Source: Pseudomonadota bacterium
GTDB lineage: Bacteria > Desulfobacterota > Desulfarculia > Desulfarculales > Desulfarculaceae
Direction: 5' to 3'
Assembly (NCBI GenBank): GCA_018902755.1
Contig: JAHIQI010000052.1
Location: forward strand, 62,001-126,000
DNA length: 64,000 nt
Part shown: one piece after another, positions 40,796 through 49,680 of the stretch
How the letters are laid out: each line of letters begins with the position of its first letter
Position numbering within the stretch: position 1 is the first letter of the stretch
The notes under the pieces: generated by a model
The model's input: the letters and a program-made list of their open reading frames with translations, nothing else
Told to the model about the DNA's origin: nothing
The model's database searches: none
Position numbers and translations under genes: made by a program

Positions 40796-41068
40796 CTACC
40801 AGCGGCGGGGAGGCCGGGCTTCGCGGGGCTTGGCCTCGTTGACCTTCAGGTCGCGGCCGTCCAACTGGGCGCCGTTGAGGGCGCTGATGGCGGCCTGGGC
40901 TTCGCCGTTGTCTTCCATCTCCACGAAACCGAAGCCGCGCGAACGGCCGGTCATGCGGTCGGTGATGACCCGAGCCGAAAGAACCGAACCGTAGGGGGTA
41001 AAGGCGGCGCTCAGAGAATCGTCGGTGGTGTCGTAGGACAGATTGCCCACATAGATATTACTGCTCAT
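40796..41068 (-). CDS. RRM-domain RNA-binding protein
   Basis: A 90-residue single RNA-recognition-motif protein. RNP2 is IYVGNLSY (residues 5-12) and RNP1 is RGFGFVEM (about 44-51), with the usual beta-alpha-beta order and a short Arg/Pro tail (KPREARPPRRW). Bacterial and cyanobacterial Rbp proteins of this type bind U-rich RNA and are often induced by cold. About 220 bases of untranslated, structured-looking sequence precede it. The ATG at 41068 fits the family start MSSNIYVGNL. Confidence 0.92.
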   Translation of the reverse strand: MSSNIYVGNLSYDTTDDSLSAAFTPYGSVLSARVITDRMTGRSRGFGFVEMEDNGEAQAAISALNGAQLDGRDLKVNEAKPREARPPRRW

Positions 41069-41291
41069 CTTACAAAGACTCCTATGAAAAAAGCGGTATA
41101 CCCCTCCGACCAAGTCGGGAGGTTTCTTCTGGCTCAACGAGCCTTAACTTTTTGCTTAGATCACTGGGCGGAGCCTGGAAGATCCAGCGGAAATTTAGAC
41201 TTATTGGCCGGTGTACTTAGTCAAGATTACCCATAAGCGCCAATTTGTCAACTGTCATTAGGAATTTATGTCCTTTGGCCGTTAATGTACG

Positions 41292-41320
41292 TTGCGCCGG
41301 GACGAGCAAATTTTTATAAT
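41292..41320 (+). promoter_or_regulatory. Sigma-70 promoter giving a possibly leaderless mRNA
   Basis: TTGCGC (41292-41297), a 17-base spacer and a perfect TATAAT (41315-41320). Transcription would start about seven bases on, at or within a base or two of the ATG at 41327. No ribosome site lies between them. Confidence 0.6.
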
Positions 41321-41326
41321 CCAGCC

Positions 41327-42997
41327 ATGCTTTTTCCCGCGCACAGATATTGGGCGATCCTGGCCGTCCTCTTGTTTTTGACGGCGGCCTGCGCCTCGGG
41401 GCCGTCCAAGGAGAGCAAGGAGCCGGAGCCCGCCCCCGCTTCCGCCCCGGCCGCCCCCAGGGCCAAGGGCGCCCCGCCCCAGCCCGCTCCCTCCTGGGCC
41501 CGCATGCCCCAAAAGCCCCCGGGCGACGCCAAGCGGGTGTGCCTGTGGGTGTTCTGGACCCGCAATCAGGCGGTGCTCAAAGAAATGCAGGCCATGCTCA
41601 GCCAGGGCCGCCCCTTTCAGAGCGCCTCCCTGGACATGGTGCGCAACAACAAGGAGTTCGCCACCACCCACGCCGACTGCCTGGCCAAGAGCGACCTGCC
41701 CCAGCCCATGCTCCAGGCCATCAAAGACCTCAAGCTGGGCCAGGTGAGCCCCCCCTTCAAGCTCAACGACGGCACCGCCCTGGCCATGCTAACCAGCGAC
41801 GTGTTCCGCCGCCAGGCCCAGCAGCTCTACCAGGAGGGCAAGTACTCCCAGGCCATGCAGCCGCTCGGCCTGGACCTGGAGCTGCACCCGGCCGCCGCCG
41901 GGAGTTGGCACCTCATGGCCCTGTGCCGGGCGGCGGTGGGCAACAAGAAGGGAGCGCTCAAGGCCTACGACCGGGCCCTGGAGTGGACCCCCAACGACCC
42001 GGCGGTGCTCAACGACAAGGCCGCCCTGCTCAACTCCATGGGCGACGGCGGCCAGGCGGTGGTGCTGTTCCGCCGGGCCCTGCAGCATGATCCGGATAAT
42101 CCGGTGTACATGAACAACCTGGCCTGGGCCCTGGCCCAGAACACCAAGGAGTTGGACGAGGCCCTGGCCCTGGCCCAAAAGGCGGTGCGCCTGGCCCCCG
42201 ACAACCCGGCGGTGTGGGACACCCTGGGCATGGTGCAGCAGGCCAAGGGCGACGACGCGGCGGCGGTGGTGAGTTTCCACCACGCCCTTAGGCTGGACCC
42301 CACGGCGGCCGGGGCCAAGGGCCGCATGACCGCCAGCCTGCTCAAGCTCTCGCCGGACAAGCTGAGCCGCCTGGGCGCGGGCGGGGTCAAGCTGCCCCCG
42401 TCCCCCGCCCCCGAACCAAAGCCCGCGACCAAAGCCAAGCCCAAACCGGCCCTCGCACCCGTGCCGGTTCCCGCGCCTGCTCCCCAAGCCAAGCCTGAGC
42501 CTCAACCGGCTCCCGAGGCCAAGCCCGCGCCCGCGCCCAAGCCCGAGCCCGAGCCCCCGGCCCAGGTGGCGGCCACCGGTTGGAGCCAGCGCCCCGCGCC
42601 GGAGCCACCGGCCAAGGAGGAGCCCCTGCCGGCCCCGGTGCCCCCGGCGGCGGCGGCCCTGGCCCCCAAACCGGAACCCCAGCCCGCGCCCGCGCCGCTG
42701 GTCAAGACCAAGCCCGAGCCCCAGGCCCCGCCTGCCCAAGGCGAGGGCAGGCCCCCGGTGGGCTGGTACTTGCAGCTCTCCTCCAACCGCAACCCCAACC
42801 TGGCCCTCCAGGCCAGGGACCGCTGGCGGGCCGCCGGTCATTCGTCCTATGTGATGGATTGGAATTCGCGCAAGAGCGGCCTGTGGCACCGGGTGCTCAT
42901 CGGCCCCTATGCGGGCAAGAGCCAGGCGTTGGCGGCGGGGCGCAAGTTCAAGGCGGACGGCAAGCTTCCAGGCTATGTCCTAGTCAGAATCCGCTAG
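41327..42997 (+). CDS. Lipoprotein with parvulin-like, TPR and SPOR domains
   Basis: A 556-residue envelope protein. A lipoprotein-type signal ends LTAAC (about 22). A Pro/Ala stretch follows, then a segment at about 78-165 recalling PPIC-type chaperones (LWVFWTRNQAVLKEMQAML, LGQVSPPFKLNDG). Four TPR repeats lie at about 170-330 (MNNLAWALAQNTKELDEAL), then a long Pro/Ala/Lys/Glu linker (about 350-485) and a C-terminal SPOR domain (WYLQLSSNRNPNLAL...HRVLIGPYAGKSQALAAG) that binds denuded septal peptidoglycan. It is probably anchored at a membrane and reaches the division site. Confidence 0.8.
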   Translation: MLFPAHRYWAILAVLLFLTAACASGPSKESKEPEPAPASAPAAPRAKGAPPQPAPSWARMPQKPPGDAKRVCLWVFWTRNQAVLKEMQAMLSQGRPFQSASLDMVRNNKEFATTHADCLAKSDLPQPMLQAIKDLKLGQVSPPFKLNDGTALAMLTSDVFRRQAQQLYQEGKYSQAMQPLGLDLELHPAAAGSWHLMALCRAAVGNKKGALKAYDRALEWTPNDPAVLNDKAALLNSMGDGGQAVVLFRRALQHDPDNPVYMNNLAWALAQNTKELDEALALAQKAVRLAPDNPAVWDTLGMVQQAKGDDAAAVVSFHHALRLDPTAAGAKGRMTASLLKLSPDKLSRLGAGGVKLPPSPAPEPKPATKAKPKPALAPVPVPAPAPQAKPEPQPAPEAKPAPAPKPEPEPPAQVAATGWSQRPAPEPPAKEEPLPAPVPPAAAALAPKPEPQPAPAPLVKTKPEPQAPPAQGEGRPPVGWYLQLSSNRNPNLALQARDRWRAAGHSSYVMDWNSRKSGLWHRVLIGPYAGKSQALAAGRKFKADGKLPGYVLVRIR

Positions 42998-43003
42998 GCT
43001 GGC

Positions 43004-43124
43004 GCGGCTTCGCCAGACCCCGCATGGCTGCGTTGTCGGCGTCACTCGGTCCTCGGCGTAGGTAGACTACGCCTGCGTCCCTCATTCGCCTGCCGCCTTG
43101 CCCTGCGGCGTCTGGCTGTGCCGC
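43004..43124. repeat. 121-bp palindromic dispersed repeat, copy B
   Basis: This copy differs from copy A (37294-37414) at 11 positions with no indel. In the central stem GGGGTAG/CTACCCC has become GGCGTAG/CTACGCC, and in the outer stem GCCAGG/CCTGGC has become GCCAGA/TCTGGC. Both are compensatory pairs. It starts seven bases after the TPR/SPOR gene. Confidence 0.85.
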
Positions 43125-43130
43125 GGGGAA

Positions 43131-43232
43131 ATGGCTTCGCCAGGCGGCGCTATGCGGCGCCCACGGCATCGCTCCAGCCTCGACGTAGCTCAGGCTACGC
43201 CTCCGGCTGTCGCTCGCCGGGCGCCTAGCCCA
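43131..43232. repeat. Diverged relative of the 121-bp repeat
   Basis: Directly after copy B. It begins GGCTTCGCCAGGCGGCGC, contains a central stem CGTAGC/GCTACG followed by CCTCCGGCTGTCGCTCGCC, and ends in GGGCGCCTAGCC. Order and spacing mirror copies A and B but the identity is low. The right boundary is approximate. Confidence 0.4.
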
Positions 43233-43287
43233 CGAACACCTGGCAAACCCGCAAGGGATTGTTGTCACGACAATCTGAGCAATAGCG

Positions 43288-43317
43288 TAGGTTGGGTAGA
43301 GCGAAGCGAAACCCAAC
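43288..43317. repeat. REP-like palindrome (GTTGGGT...ACCCAAC)
   Basis: GTAGGTTGGGTAGAGCGAAG continuing CGAAACCCAAC is a short dyad of a kind seen at intergenic sites in many unrelated bacterial genomes. The arms GTTGGG and CCCAAC pair around a GAGCGAAGCGAA loop. A smaller dyad, TTGTC-AC-GACAA, lies just before it at 43262-43273. Bases 43233-43449 hold no gene. Confidence 0.65.
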
Positions 43318-43343
43318 AATTCCCTGTGCCGATAAAGAGAAGA

Positions 43344-43364
43344 GGGCGGGGTTTATCCCCGCCC
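43344..43364 (-). terminator. Hairpin downstream of the B12 radical SAM gene
   Basis: GGGCGGGG and CCCCGCCC pair around a TTTAT loop. On the minus strand it is followed by TCTTCTCTTTATC, only moderately T-rich. It lies about 85 bases past the radical SAM stop and would end that transcript. Confidence 0.5.
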
Positions 43365-43449
43365 GAGAGCGTCCGACGTTGCCGGGAGCACAGCGCTTAA
43401 TAAGGGAGACCTCACCGGCAGCCCGTCCCTCTGGCGTCTGCTGAGCCGC

Positions 43450-44778
43450 CTACTTGAGGAACTGCCTCAGCAGCCGCCCACCATTTTTGAGCAGCTGCGG
43501 CCCACCCTGGCGCAGCAACCCGGCCAAGCGCCCCGGCTTCAGGTAGAAGCCCAGGTAGGCCCGCCGCCGCCAGGACTCCAGCTTGGCCCGGTCGAAGTGC
43601 TGGGCGTCGAACTCGCTCCAGGCGGGTAGCTCCGGGCAGTCGGCGGCCAGGCCGGTGCCGGGGTAGGGGGTGGCCAGGTGGAAGGAGGCCAGCCCGGATG
43701 GCAACGAGCGGGCCAGCTCCAGGGTGGCCGCGCGGTCGGCGTCGCTTTCGCCGGGGAAGCCCAGCATGAAAAAGCAGGCGCTGTCCATGCCCGCCCGGCG
43801 GGTCAGTTCCACCGCGGCGCGCACCTGATCGGGAACGATCTTCTTGCCCAGGGTCTCCAGCACGGCCAGCGAGCCGGACTCCACCCCGTAGTGCACCAGG
43901 CGGCACCCGGCCCCCTTGAGGGCGGCCAGCACCTCGCGGTCCACGGTGTCCACCCTGGTCTGGCAGCACCAGCCCAGGCCGTGGTTCATGGCCGTAAGCT
44001 CGGCGCAAAGCTCCAGGGCGCGGGCCCGGTTGGCGGTGAACTCCAGATCCATGAAGTAGAAGTTCTTGGCCCCCAGGCGGGCCACGGCCTCCACCTCGGC
44101 CAACACCTTGTCGATTGGCTTGTAGCGCACCCCCGGCCCGTACATGGCCTTCAGGCAGAAGCGGCAGCTGAAGGGGCAGCCCCGGCTGGTCTCCAGCAGG
44201 GCGAAGTCTCCCCCCAGCACCTCGTACTCGTACAGCTCCGGCGGGGCCAGCTCAAAGGCGGGCATGGGCAGCCTGGCCAGATCAACCGGCCTGGGCTCGG
44301 GCCCCAAAGCCAGCTCGGCCTTGTGCAGCCAGGCCGCGCCGGGCACCTCGGAGAGGTCGGCGCTGCGGGCCAGGGGGGCGGCGTTTTCGCTCTCCCCGCG
44401 CACCAGGGTCCAGGCCCCGGTGGCCCCCAGCATCTCGGCGGGCTGTACCGTGCCGTGCACCCCCAGCAGCACCAGGCGCGGGTGGGCCAGCTCGCGGCAC
44501 ATCCGGCCGAAGGCCTCCACCTCCAGGTTGGGGCACTGCCAGCGGTCCAGGGGGCTGGAGGTGATGAACACCGTGTCGGCCCGGGCGGCCATGGCCCTCA
44601 GCACCGCCGGGGCGGTGGGCACCGCGCGGGCGTCGGCCAAATCCACGGTGGCCCCGTCGGCCCTGAGCAGGGCCGCCAGGTTCAGCAGGTCCAGGGGGGG
44701 CCAGCGGCGGTTGTAGCGGCTGCCCCGGCGGCTGACCTGCCCGCCCCAGGCCGGGTTTATGAGCAGTACGTCGGGCAT
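43450..44778 (-). CDS. B12-binding-domain radical SAM protein
   Basis: A 442-residue enzyme. Residues 1-140 form a cobalamin-binding-type Rossmann domain (VLLINPAW, PPLDLLNLAALLRADG). A radical SAM core follows with CPFSCRFC at about residue 204, the YFMDLEFTANR strand, VHYGVESGS and FFMLGFPGESD. A helical C-terminus with a basic end (LLKNGGRLLRQFLK) may touch the membrane. Relatives modify lipids (hopanoids), cofactors or antibiotics by methyl transfer or cyclisation. No partner gene is adjacent, so the substrate is open. Confidence 0.87.
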   Translation of the reverse strand: MPDVLLINPAWGGQVSRRGSRYNRRWPPLDLLNLAALLRADGATVDLADARAVPTAPAVLRAMAARADTVFITSSPLDRWQCPNLEVEAFGRMCRELAHPRLVLLGVHGTVQPAEMLGATGAWTLVRGESENAAPLARSADLSEVPGAAWLHKAELALGPEPRPVDLARLPMPAFELAPPELYEYEVLGGDFALLETSRGCPFSCRFCLKAMYGPGVRYKPIDKVLAEVEAVARLGAKNFYFMDLEFTANRARALELCAELTAMNHGLGWCCQTRVDTVDREVLAALKGAGCRLVHYGVESGSLAVLETLGKKIVPDQVRAAVELTRRAGMDSACFFMLGFPGESDADRAATLELARSLPSGLASFHLATPYPGTGLAADCPELPAWSEFDAQHFDRAKLESWRRRAYLGFYLKPGRLAGLLRQGGPQLLKNGGRLLRQFLK

Positions 44779-44820
44779 GGGCCTATATTGAAACCGGTTT
44801 GTATTGGGGCTGGCCGGCGC

Positions 44821-45639
44821 CTAGAAAACGTAGCTTCCACCGACCATGATGGCGGTGTCGCTGTAGAAGTCGGCCTGCACGTTGATGCGCCAATGCTTGC
44901 GGAAGTGGAAGTCGAAACCGCCGAACAGGCCCAGCTGCTCCTCGGGCTCGTAGTTTTGCCCCAGGCCGCCGCTGCCCACGCCGGACTGGCTCCAGGTCCC
45001 GGAGAGGTCGCCTTCGGCATAGGCGTACTTGGCCCCGAAGTAGGGCACGAAGCGCTTGAACTTCCAGTAGGCGCTGATGGAGCCCTGGAACTGCCAATAG
45101 CTGAACTGGGCGTCGGTCTTCAGGTTGGCGAAGCTGTTGCCGGTGTCGGTGACGGTCCAGTCTTCGGCCTTGCGGTCGTCGTAGCGGTAGTAGCGCAGGG
45201 CCGCGGCGATGCCGAAGCCCTTCTTGTGCTCGTAGAGCTTGCCCTTGATGCCCACGGCCCAGGCGAAGACGGTGCCCAGGGTGCTCTCGGTCTCGCCGTA
45301 GGCGCCGGTGCCGGGTATGCGGGCCGAGCCGCTCAGGCGGCCGTCGTAGGCCGCGCCCAGCTCCACCCACACGTTGATCCGGTCGTGCAGGCCATAGGCC
45401 ACGATGGCCCCCAGCTGCTTGTCTTCCTTTATTTTGATGTCCTTGGTGGGGGCCAGGAAGTTGCCGCCGCCGTTGTCGGTCTGCTTCAGCTTGCTTTCGT
45501 TAACATAGGTGCCCTGCAACGAGACTTCGAACATGCCCTGTTTGATGAAATAGTAGGAGCCGCCCATTTCCGCGGCCTGCGCCGCCGCGCCGGCGATGAA
45601 CACCAGGGCCAGGGTCAACAGCAGGATTTTTTTAGGCAT
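44821..45639 (-). CDS. Outer-membrane beta-barrel protein
   Basis: A 272-residue exported protein with a signal peptide (1-22, AQA cleavage). Its body of alternating aromatic and polar strands (SYYFIKQGMFEVSLQGTYV, FVPYFGAKYAYAEGD) ends in a C-terminal phenylalanine after VGGSYVF, as for barrels inserted by BamA. About ten strands are likely, so it is probably a small porin or an OmpW/OmpA-like barrel. GGGAGA precedes the ATG at 45639. It is a single gene with no clear partner; the ligand or role is unknown. Confidence 0.78.
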   Translation of the reverse strand: MPKKILLLTLALVFIAGAAAQAAEMGGSYYFIKQGMFEVSLQGTYVNESKLKQTDNGGGNFLAPTKDIKIKEDKQLGAIVAYGLHDRINVWVELGAAYDGRLSGSARIPGTGAYGETESTLGTVFAWAVGIKGKLYEHKKGFGIAAALRYYRYDDRKAEDWTVTDTGNSFANLKTDAQFSYWQFQGSISAYWKFKRFVPYFGAKYAYAEGDLSGTWSQSGVGSGGLGQNYEPEEQLGLFGGFDFHFRKHWRINVQADFYSDTAIMVGGSYVF

Positions 45640-45756
45640 GGCGGTCTCCCCAACAAGGCAAGGGCATACGTCTGTTGCCACTACATAGCATGGTTTTTAT
45701 TGGCAATACCACCGTTTTTTGTGGTTTTGCCCAAAAAGCCACGCCTGGGGAGGCGC

Positions 45757-47727
45757 TCAGCGGAACAGGGCCCGCACCCCCTCCAGGGACTTGGGCTCGG
45801 CCATGAGCACCAAAAAATCACCCGGCGTCAACACGGTGTCGGCCCTCGGGTTGGCCATGGTTTTGCGCCCTTGGCGCACCGCCAAAACCGTGACCCCGTG
45901 CTTGGCCCTGAGGCCCAGCGCGGCGATGGTCTTGCCCGCCGCCGCCGCGTCGGCCATCACCTGCAGGGTGATGATGTCCACCTCGCTGATCAGCTTGGCG
46001 ATGTCCGGGCCGTGCTCGGGGGGCATCTCCAGGGTGCGCAGCATCTCGTAGCCCTCGGCCCGCAGCCCGGCCACCAGGCGCTCGATCTCGGCCTGGGGCA
46101 CCAGAAAGCGCCGCAGCACCCGGGCGAAGATCTCCACCGAGGTCTCGTACTCCTCGGGGATCACCTCGTCGGCCCCCAGCTTGTACAGCTCGGCCATCTC
46201 CTGCAAGAAGCGGGTGCGGGCGATCAGGTGCAGGGCCGGGTTCACGTCCTTGACCGTGGCCACGATGTGGCGGGTGGCCACCGGGTCGGCGATGGCCACC
46301 ACCAGGACACGGGCGGTGAGCACCCCGGCGTGCTCCAGCACCGCCTGATTCAGGGCGTCGCCGAAGATGATGGGCTCGCCCTTGGCCGCCTCCCGGCGCA
46401 CCGTGGTGGGGTTCATCTCCACCACCACGTAGGGGATGCCCGCCGCCCGGGCGGCGCGGGTCACGTTCTGTCCGTTGATGCCGTAGCCCACCACGATGAC
46501 GTGGCCCACCAGGCCCTCGGTGTCCGGGGCCGGGCAGCCGGGCGGAGTGGGCAGCTTGATCTGTTCGGTGCGCGAGGCCAGCTTGCCCCCCAGCCACACC
46601 GCCGGGGGGGTCAGGGCCATGGTCAAGACCGCCACGGTGAGCATGAACTGGTAGCTCTGGGGGTTGAGCATGCCCGCCGCGTTGCCCGCCTTGGCCAGCA
46701 CGAAGGAGAACTCGCCCACCTGGCTGAGCATCAGCCCCACCCCCAGGGCCACCCTGAGCGGCTGGGCCAGGGCCAGGGCCGCGCCCCCGGCCAACAGCGT
46801 CTTGCCCACCAGCACCGCGCCCACCCCCAGGGCCACCCAGCCGGGGTGGGCCAGCAAAAAGCGTATGTCCAGGAGCATGCCGATGGACACGAAGAACAGG
46901 CTGGTGAACAGGTCGCGCATGGGCATGAAGCTGCCCACCGCCTGGTGGCTGTAGCGCGAACCGGCCAGGATGAGCCCGGCCAAAAAGGCTCCCAGGGCCA
47001 GGGAGAGCCCGGCCCAGGCGGTGAGCCAGATCACCGCCAGAAGCACCACCACCACCGCGATGATGAACAGCTCGCGGTTTCGGGTGGCGGCCATGCGGCC
47101 CATGAACCAGGGGAAGACCCAGCGCGCCCCCGCCAAAAGCAGGGCCACGGCGGCCAGGCCCTTGAAAAGCAGGCCCCAGCCCACCTGGCTGGGGGCCGCG
47201 CCGCCTCCGCCGGAGGCGGCCAAAAAGGGTATGGCCAAAAGCATGAGCACCGCGGCCACGTCCTGGAAGATCAAGATCCCCAAGACGGTGCGCCCCTGGG
47301 GGCTGTCCAGGGAGGCTTTTTCCTGCAAGAGCTTAAGGACGATGGCCGTGCTGGACAGGGCCAGGACGAAACCCCAGAAAACCGCCTGGCCCGGCGCGAT
47401 GCCCAGGAGCAGGGCCCCGCCTGCCCCGGCCGCGCCGGTCAAGAGCACCTGCAAGCCGCCCCCCACCAGGGCGGGCAGGCGCATCTGTTTTAGCTGGGCG
47501 GCGGAAAACTCCAGGCCGATGGTGAACAGCAGCAGGATGATGCCGATCTCGGCCAGCACCTCCACCTGGTGCACCTCGGATATCAGGCCCAGGCCGTGGG
47601 GCCCGGCCAATACGCCGGTGAGCAGGAAACCCACCACCGGCGGCACCTTGATGCGCTGGAAGATGCCCACCACCACCGCGGCCAGGGCGTAGATGATAAC
47701 CATGTCTCTGAGCATTGAGCTTTCCAT
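45757..47727 (-). CDS. CPA2 cation:proton antiporter with RCK (KefB/C-like)
   Basis: A 656-residue monovalent-cation/proton antiporter. About thirteen helices (1-390) include the GLEFS and FQDVAAVLMLL segments and the Ser/Thr-rich ALSSTAIVLKLL helix of the CPA2 core. A TrkA-N NAD-binding domain (about 412-530) has VGYGINGQN and ends VVVEMNP. A TrkA-C ligand domain (about 565-650) has a late GDFLVLMAEP strand. It probably controls potassium and pH under stress. Kef-type glutathione gating cannot be verified. It is divergent from the 47862 gene. Confidence 0.9.
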   Translation of the reverse strand: MESSMLRDMVIIYALAAVVVGIFQRIKVPPVVGFLLTGVLAGPHGLGLISEVHQVEVLAEIGIILLLFTIGLEFSAAQLKQMRLPALVGGGLQVLLTGAAGAGGALLLGIAPGQAVFWGFVLALSSTAIVLKLLQEKASLDSPQGRTVLGILIFQDVAAVLMLLAIPFLAASGGGGAAPSQVGWGLLFKGLAAVALLLAGARWVFPWFMGRMAATRNRELFIIAVVVVLLAVIWLTAWAGLSLALGAFLAGLILAGSRYSHQAVGSFMPMRDLFTSLFFVSIGMLLDIRFLLAHPGWVALGVGAVLVGKTLLAGGAALALAQPLRVALGVGLMLSQVGEFSFVLAKAGNAAGMLNPQSYQFMLTVAVLTMALTPPAVWLGGKLASRTEQIKLPTPPGCPAPDTEGLVGHVIVVGYGINGQNVTRAARAAGIPYVVVEMNPTTVRREAAKGEPIIFGDALNQAVLEHAGVLTARVLVVAIADPVATRHIVATVKDVNPALHLIARTRFLQEMAELYKLGADEVIPEEYETSVEIFARVLRRFLVPQAEIERLVAGLRAEGYEMLRTLEMPPEHGPDIAKLISEVDIITLQVMADAAAAGKTIAALGLRAKHGVTVLAVRQGRKTMANPRADTVLTPGDFLVLMAEPKSLEGVRALFR

Positions 47728-47861
47728 GCCCTAATGATAGCGGGGCCGCAGCCCCGGCCAAAGGCAAAACGGAGGCTCATTGCCAATATCCTGCCACTTC
47801 TGCCAAAATGGGGGTGACTCTCACAGGCGCGCTCCCCGGAGCGGGCCGGAAGGATAGAGCC

Positions 47862-49520
47862 ATGCCGCGTTCAAGGCGCTGCCGCGTGCTTGCGGCCTTG
47901 CTGATGATATTGGGGTTGACCTTGGCCGCCGCTTGCGCGGGCATGGACCAAGGCCAGGGCCGTCCCCCCGCCGGTAGGCAGGGCCAGGTGGCCCCCAAGC
48001 CCAGCCAGATGGAAATGCAGTCCATGGTCATGGACTTCGCCGACCTCTACCTCATGCGCCTTAACCAGGCCCTGGAAGTAGGCAACGGGCCGGAGCCCTC
48101 CCCTGCGGTGGAGCAGTTCGGGCTGGTCTACGGCTCGGCGGCCATGGCCATCGCCGCGGGCCGCGACCCGGCCGCCAACCTGCTCAACATGGTGGTGTTC
48201 GTCAGCCTGGGCCGCTGGGCGGTGGACAACTACTGGGCCCCCCAGGTGTTGGGCCAGGCGGGCGGCAGGCTCAAGGCGGCCTACCAGGAACTGGAGCCCA
48301 CGGTGTGGAACCTGGCCGGGCAGGTGCTGAAGCCTCTGGAGGTCGCCCGGCTCAGGGGGCTCATCGCCGCCTGGCAGCGGGCCAACCCCAAGGCCTTTTA
48401 CGTAAGCGAGGTGCGCCTGAACCACCTGGCCCCGGCTCCGGCGGCGGCGGCCCTGGTGGCGGCGGCGGACAAGGGAGCCACTCCCAGCCCGGCCCAGAGC
48501 CTGGTGAGCGAGCGGGCCATGTTCTATCTGGAGCGCATGCCGCGGCTGCTGGCGGCCCAGGGACAGATGCTGGCCCGGCGGCTGAACAACGCCCCGGAGC
48601 TGGCCAAGCTGAACCAGGACGCCGAGCGCCTGGCCCAGGCAAGCCAGCGCATGGCCGATGCCTCCGAGCGCCTGCCGGGGCGCCTGGCCGCCAACCAGAA
48701 GGCGGCGATCAAGCAACTCACCCGCTGGCTGGACCAGGAGCATAAGCGCATCAGCCAAGACCTGTCCGCCGGGGAGGCGCGCCTCAAGGGCCTGTTGGGC
48801 GAGGTGCGCCAGACCGTGGAGCAGGGGGGCAAGCTGGCCGAGCAGGTGAACCAGGCCGCCGGCTCCCTGGAGCGCCTGCAGCAGCGCCTCGCCTCCGGGC
48901 AGGTGGGGCTCAAGGACTACCTGGAGTTCATGGAGCGGGCCACCACCACCATCTCCCAGCTTAATCTGCTGTTGGCCAGGGTGGAGCGCCTCAGCGCCGC
49001 CGAGGGCGCGCCGGGCGCGATCGACCTGCGCCAGGCCATGGCCCGCGCCGCCCAGTTCACCCAGGGCCTCATGGACCACGCCTTCATCCTGCTGGCCTAT
49101 CTGGTGGGCCTGCTGCTGGTGGGCCTGTTGGTGGTGCTGGTGATCTACCGCGTCCTGGCGGCCAAGGTCATCACCCCCAAGGCGGCCCCGGTTATGATGG
49201 CCCAAGCCCCGGCCATGGCTCCCAGAGGGCCTCAGGCACCCGGCCCCGGTGGCCCCCCCGCCGGGGCGCCTCCCATGGGACCCGGCGGCCCCGGCCCTGG
49301 ACGCTCTCCGGTTGGAGCGCCTCCCGCTGGACCCACCGGCCCCGGCGGTCCCGGCGGTCCCGGCCGTCCCCTGGGCCCGCCGCCCGGCGCTTCCGCCGCC
49401 CCCGCCCCCGGTCCCAGACCGGGAGGGGCCCAGGCCCCGGCGAGCCAGCCGCCACAGGGCAAGCCTCCCGCCGCCCCGCCGCCGGGCGCGCCCGGTGGGC
49501 CGCCCCGTCCCGGCAAGTAG
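47862..49520 (+). CDS. Lipoprotein-like coiled-coil protein with TM and Pro/Gly tail
   Basis: A 552-residue protein of no family known to me. An N-terminal signal ends in LAAACAG, a lipobox-like site at about 25. A helical region (about 50-200) precedes a coiled coil (about 215-380). A single transmembrane helix lies near 405-430 (LLAYLVGLLLVGLLVVLVIY), and about 120 residues of Pro, Gly and Ala follow. If the first helix is a signal anchor, the bulk lies in the periplasm and the Pro/Gly tail in the cytosol. The repetitive tail is GC-rich and low in complexity. Confidence 0.65.
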   Translation: MPRSRRCRVLAALLMILGLTLAAACAGMDQGQGRPPAGRQGQVAPKPSQMEMQSMVMDFADLYLMRLNQALEVGNGPEPSPAVEQFGLVYGSAAMAIAAGRDPAANLLNMVVFVSLGRWAVDNYWAPQVLGQAGGRLKAAYQELEPTVWNLAGQVLKPLEVARLRGLIAAWQRANPKAFYVSEVRLNHLAPAPAAAALVAAADKGATPSPAQSLVSERAMFYLERMPRLLAAQGQMLARRLNNAPELAKLNQDAERLAQASQRMADASERLPGRLAANQKAAIKQLTRWLDQEHKRISQDLSAGEARLKGLLGEVRQTVEQGGKLAEQVNQAAGSLERLQQRLASGQVGLKDYLEFMERATTTISQLNLLLARVERLSAAEGAPGAIDLRQAMARAAQFTQGLMDHAFILLAYLVGLLLVGLLVVLVIYRVLAAKVITPKAAPVMMAQAPAMAPRGPQAPGPGGPPAGAPPMGPGGPGPGRSPVGAPPAGPTGPGGPGGPGRPLGPPPGASAAPAPGPRPGGAQAPASQPPQGKPPAAPPPGAPGGPPRPGK

Positions 49521-49572
49521 GCCGGGTGGGGCAAGGATCGCCGTCTTGCCGTCCGCGAAAAGAACATTACTA

Positions 49573-49606
49573 GGGGCCGCCGCTTGATTCGGCGGCCCCT
49601 TCCTTT
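49573..49606 (+). terminator. Terminator after the coiled-coil protein gene
   Basis: A perfect 10-bp stem (49573-49582 with 49590-49599, GGGGCCGCCG/CGGCGGCCCC) is followed by TTCCTTTCC on the plus strand. Confidence 0.75.
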
Positions 49607-49680
49607 CCCCTTGCCCCCCGACCCCCTGTCGCGCTAGTGATTAGGTAGGCGCCGCACGCCCCCAACACCAGGAGCGAACC

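Noticed and set aside
43678..47493. A 1271-codon open frame on the plus strand across three minus-strand genes
   Set aside because: It is antisense to a B12 radical SAM gene, a barrel gene and an antiporter gene with clear domains. The translation is rich in Gly, His, Gln and Ala with no motif, as expected from high-GC antisense frames.
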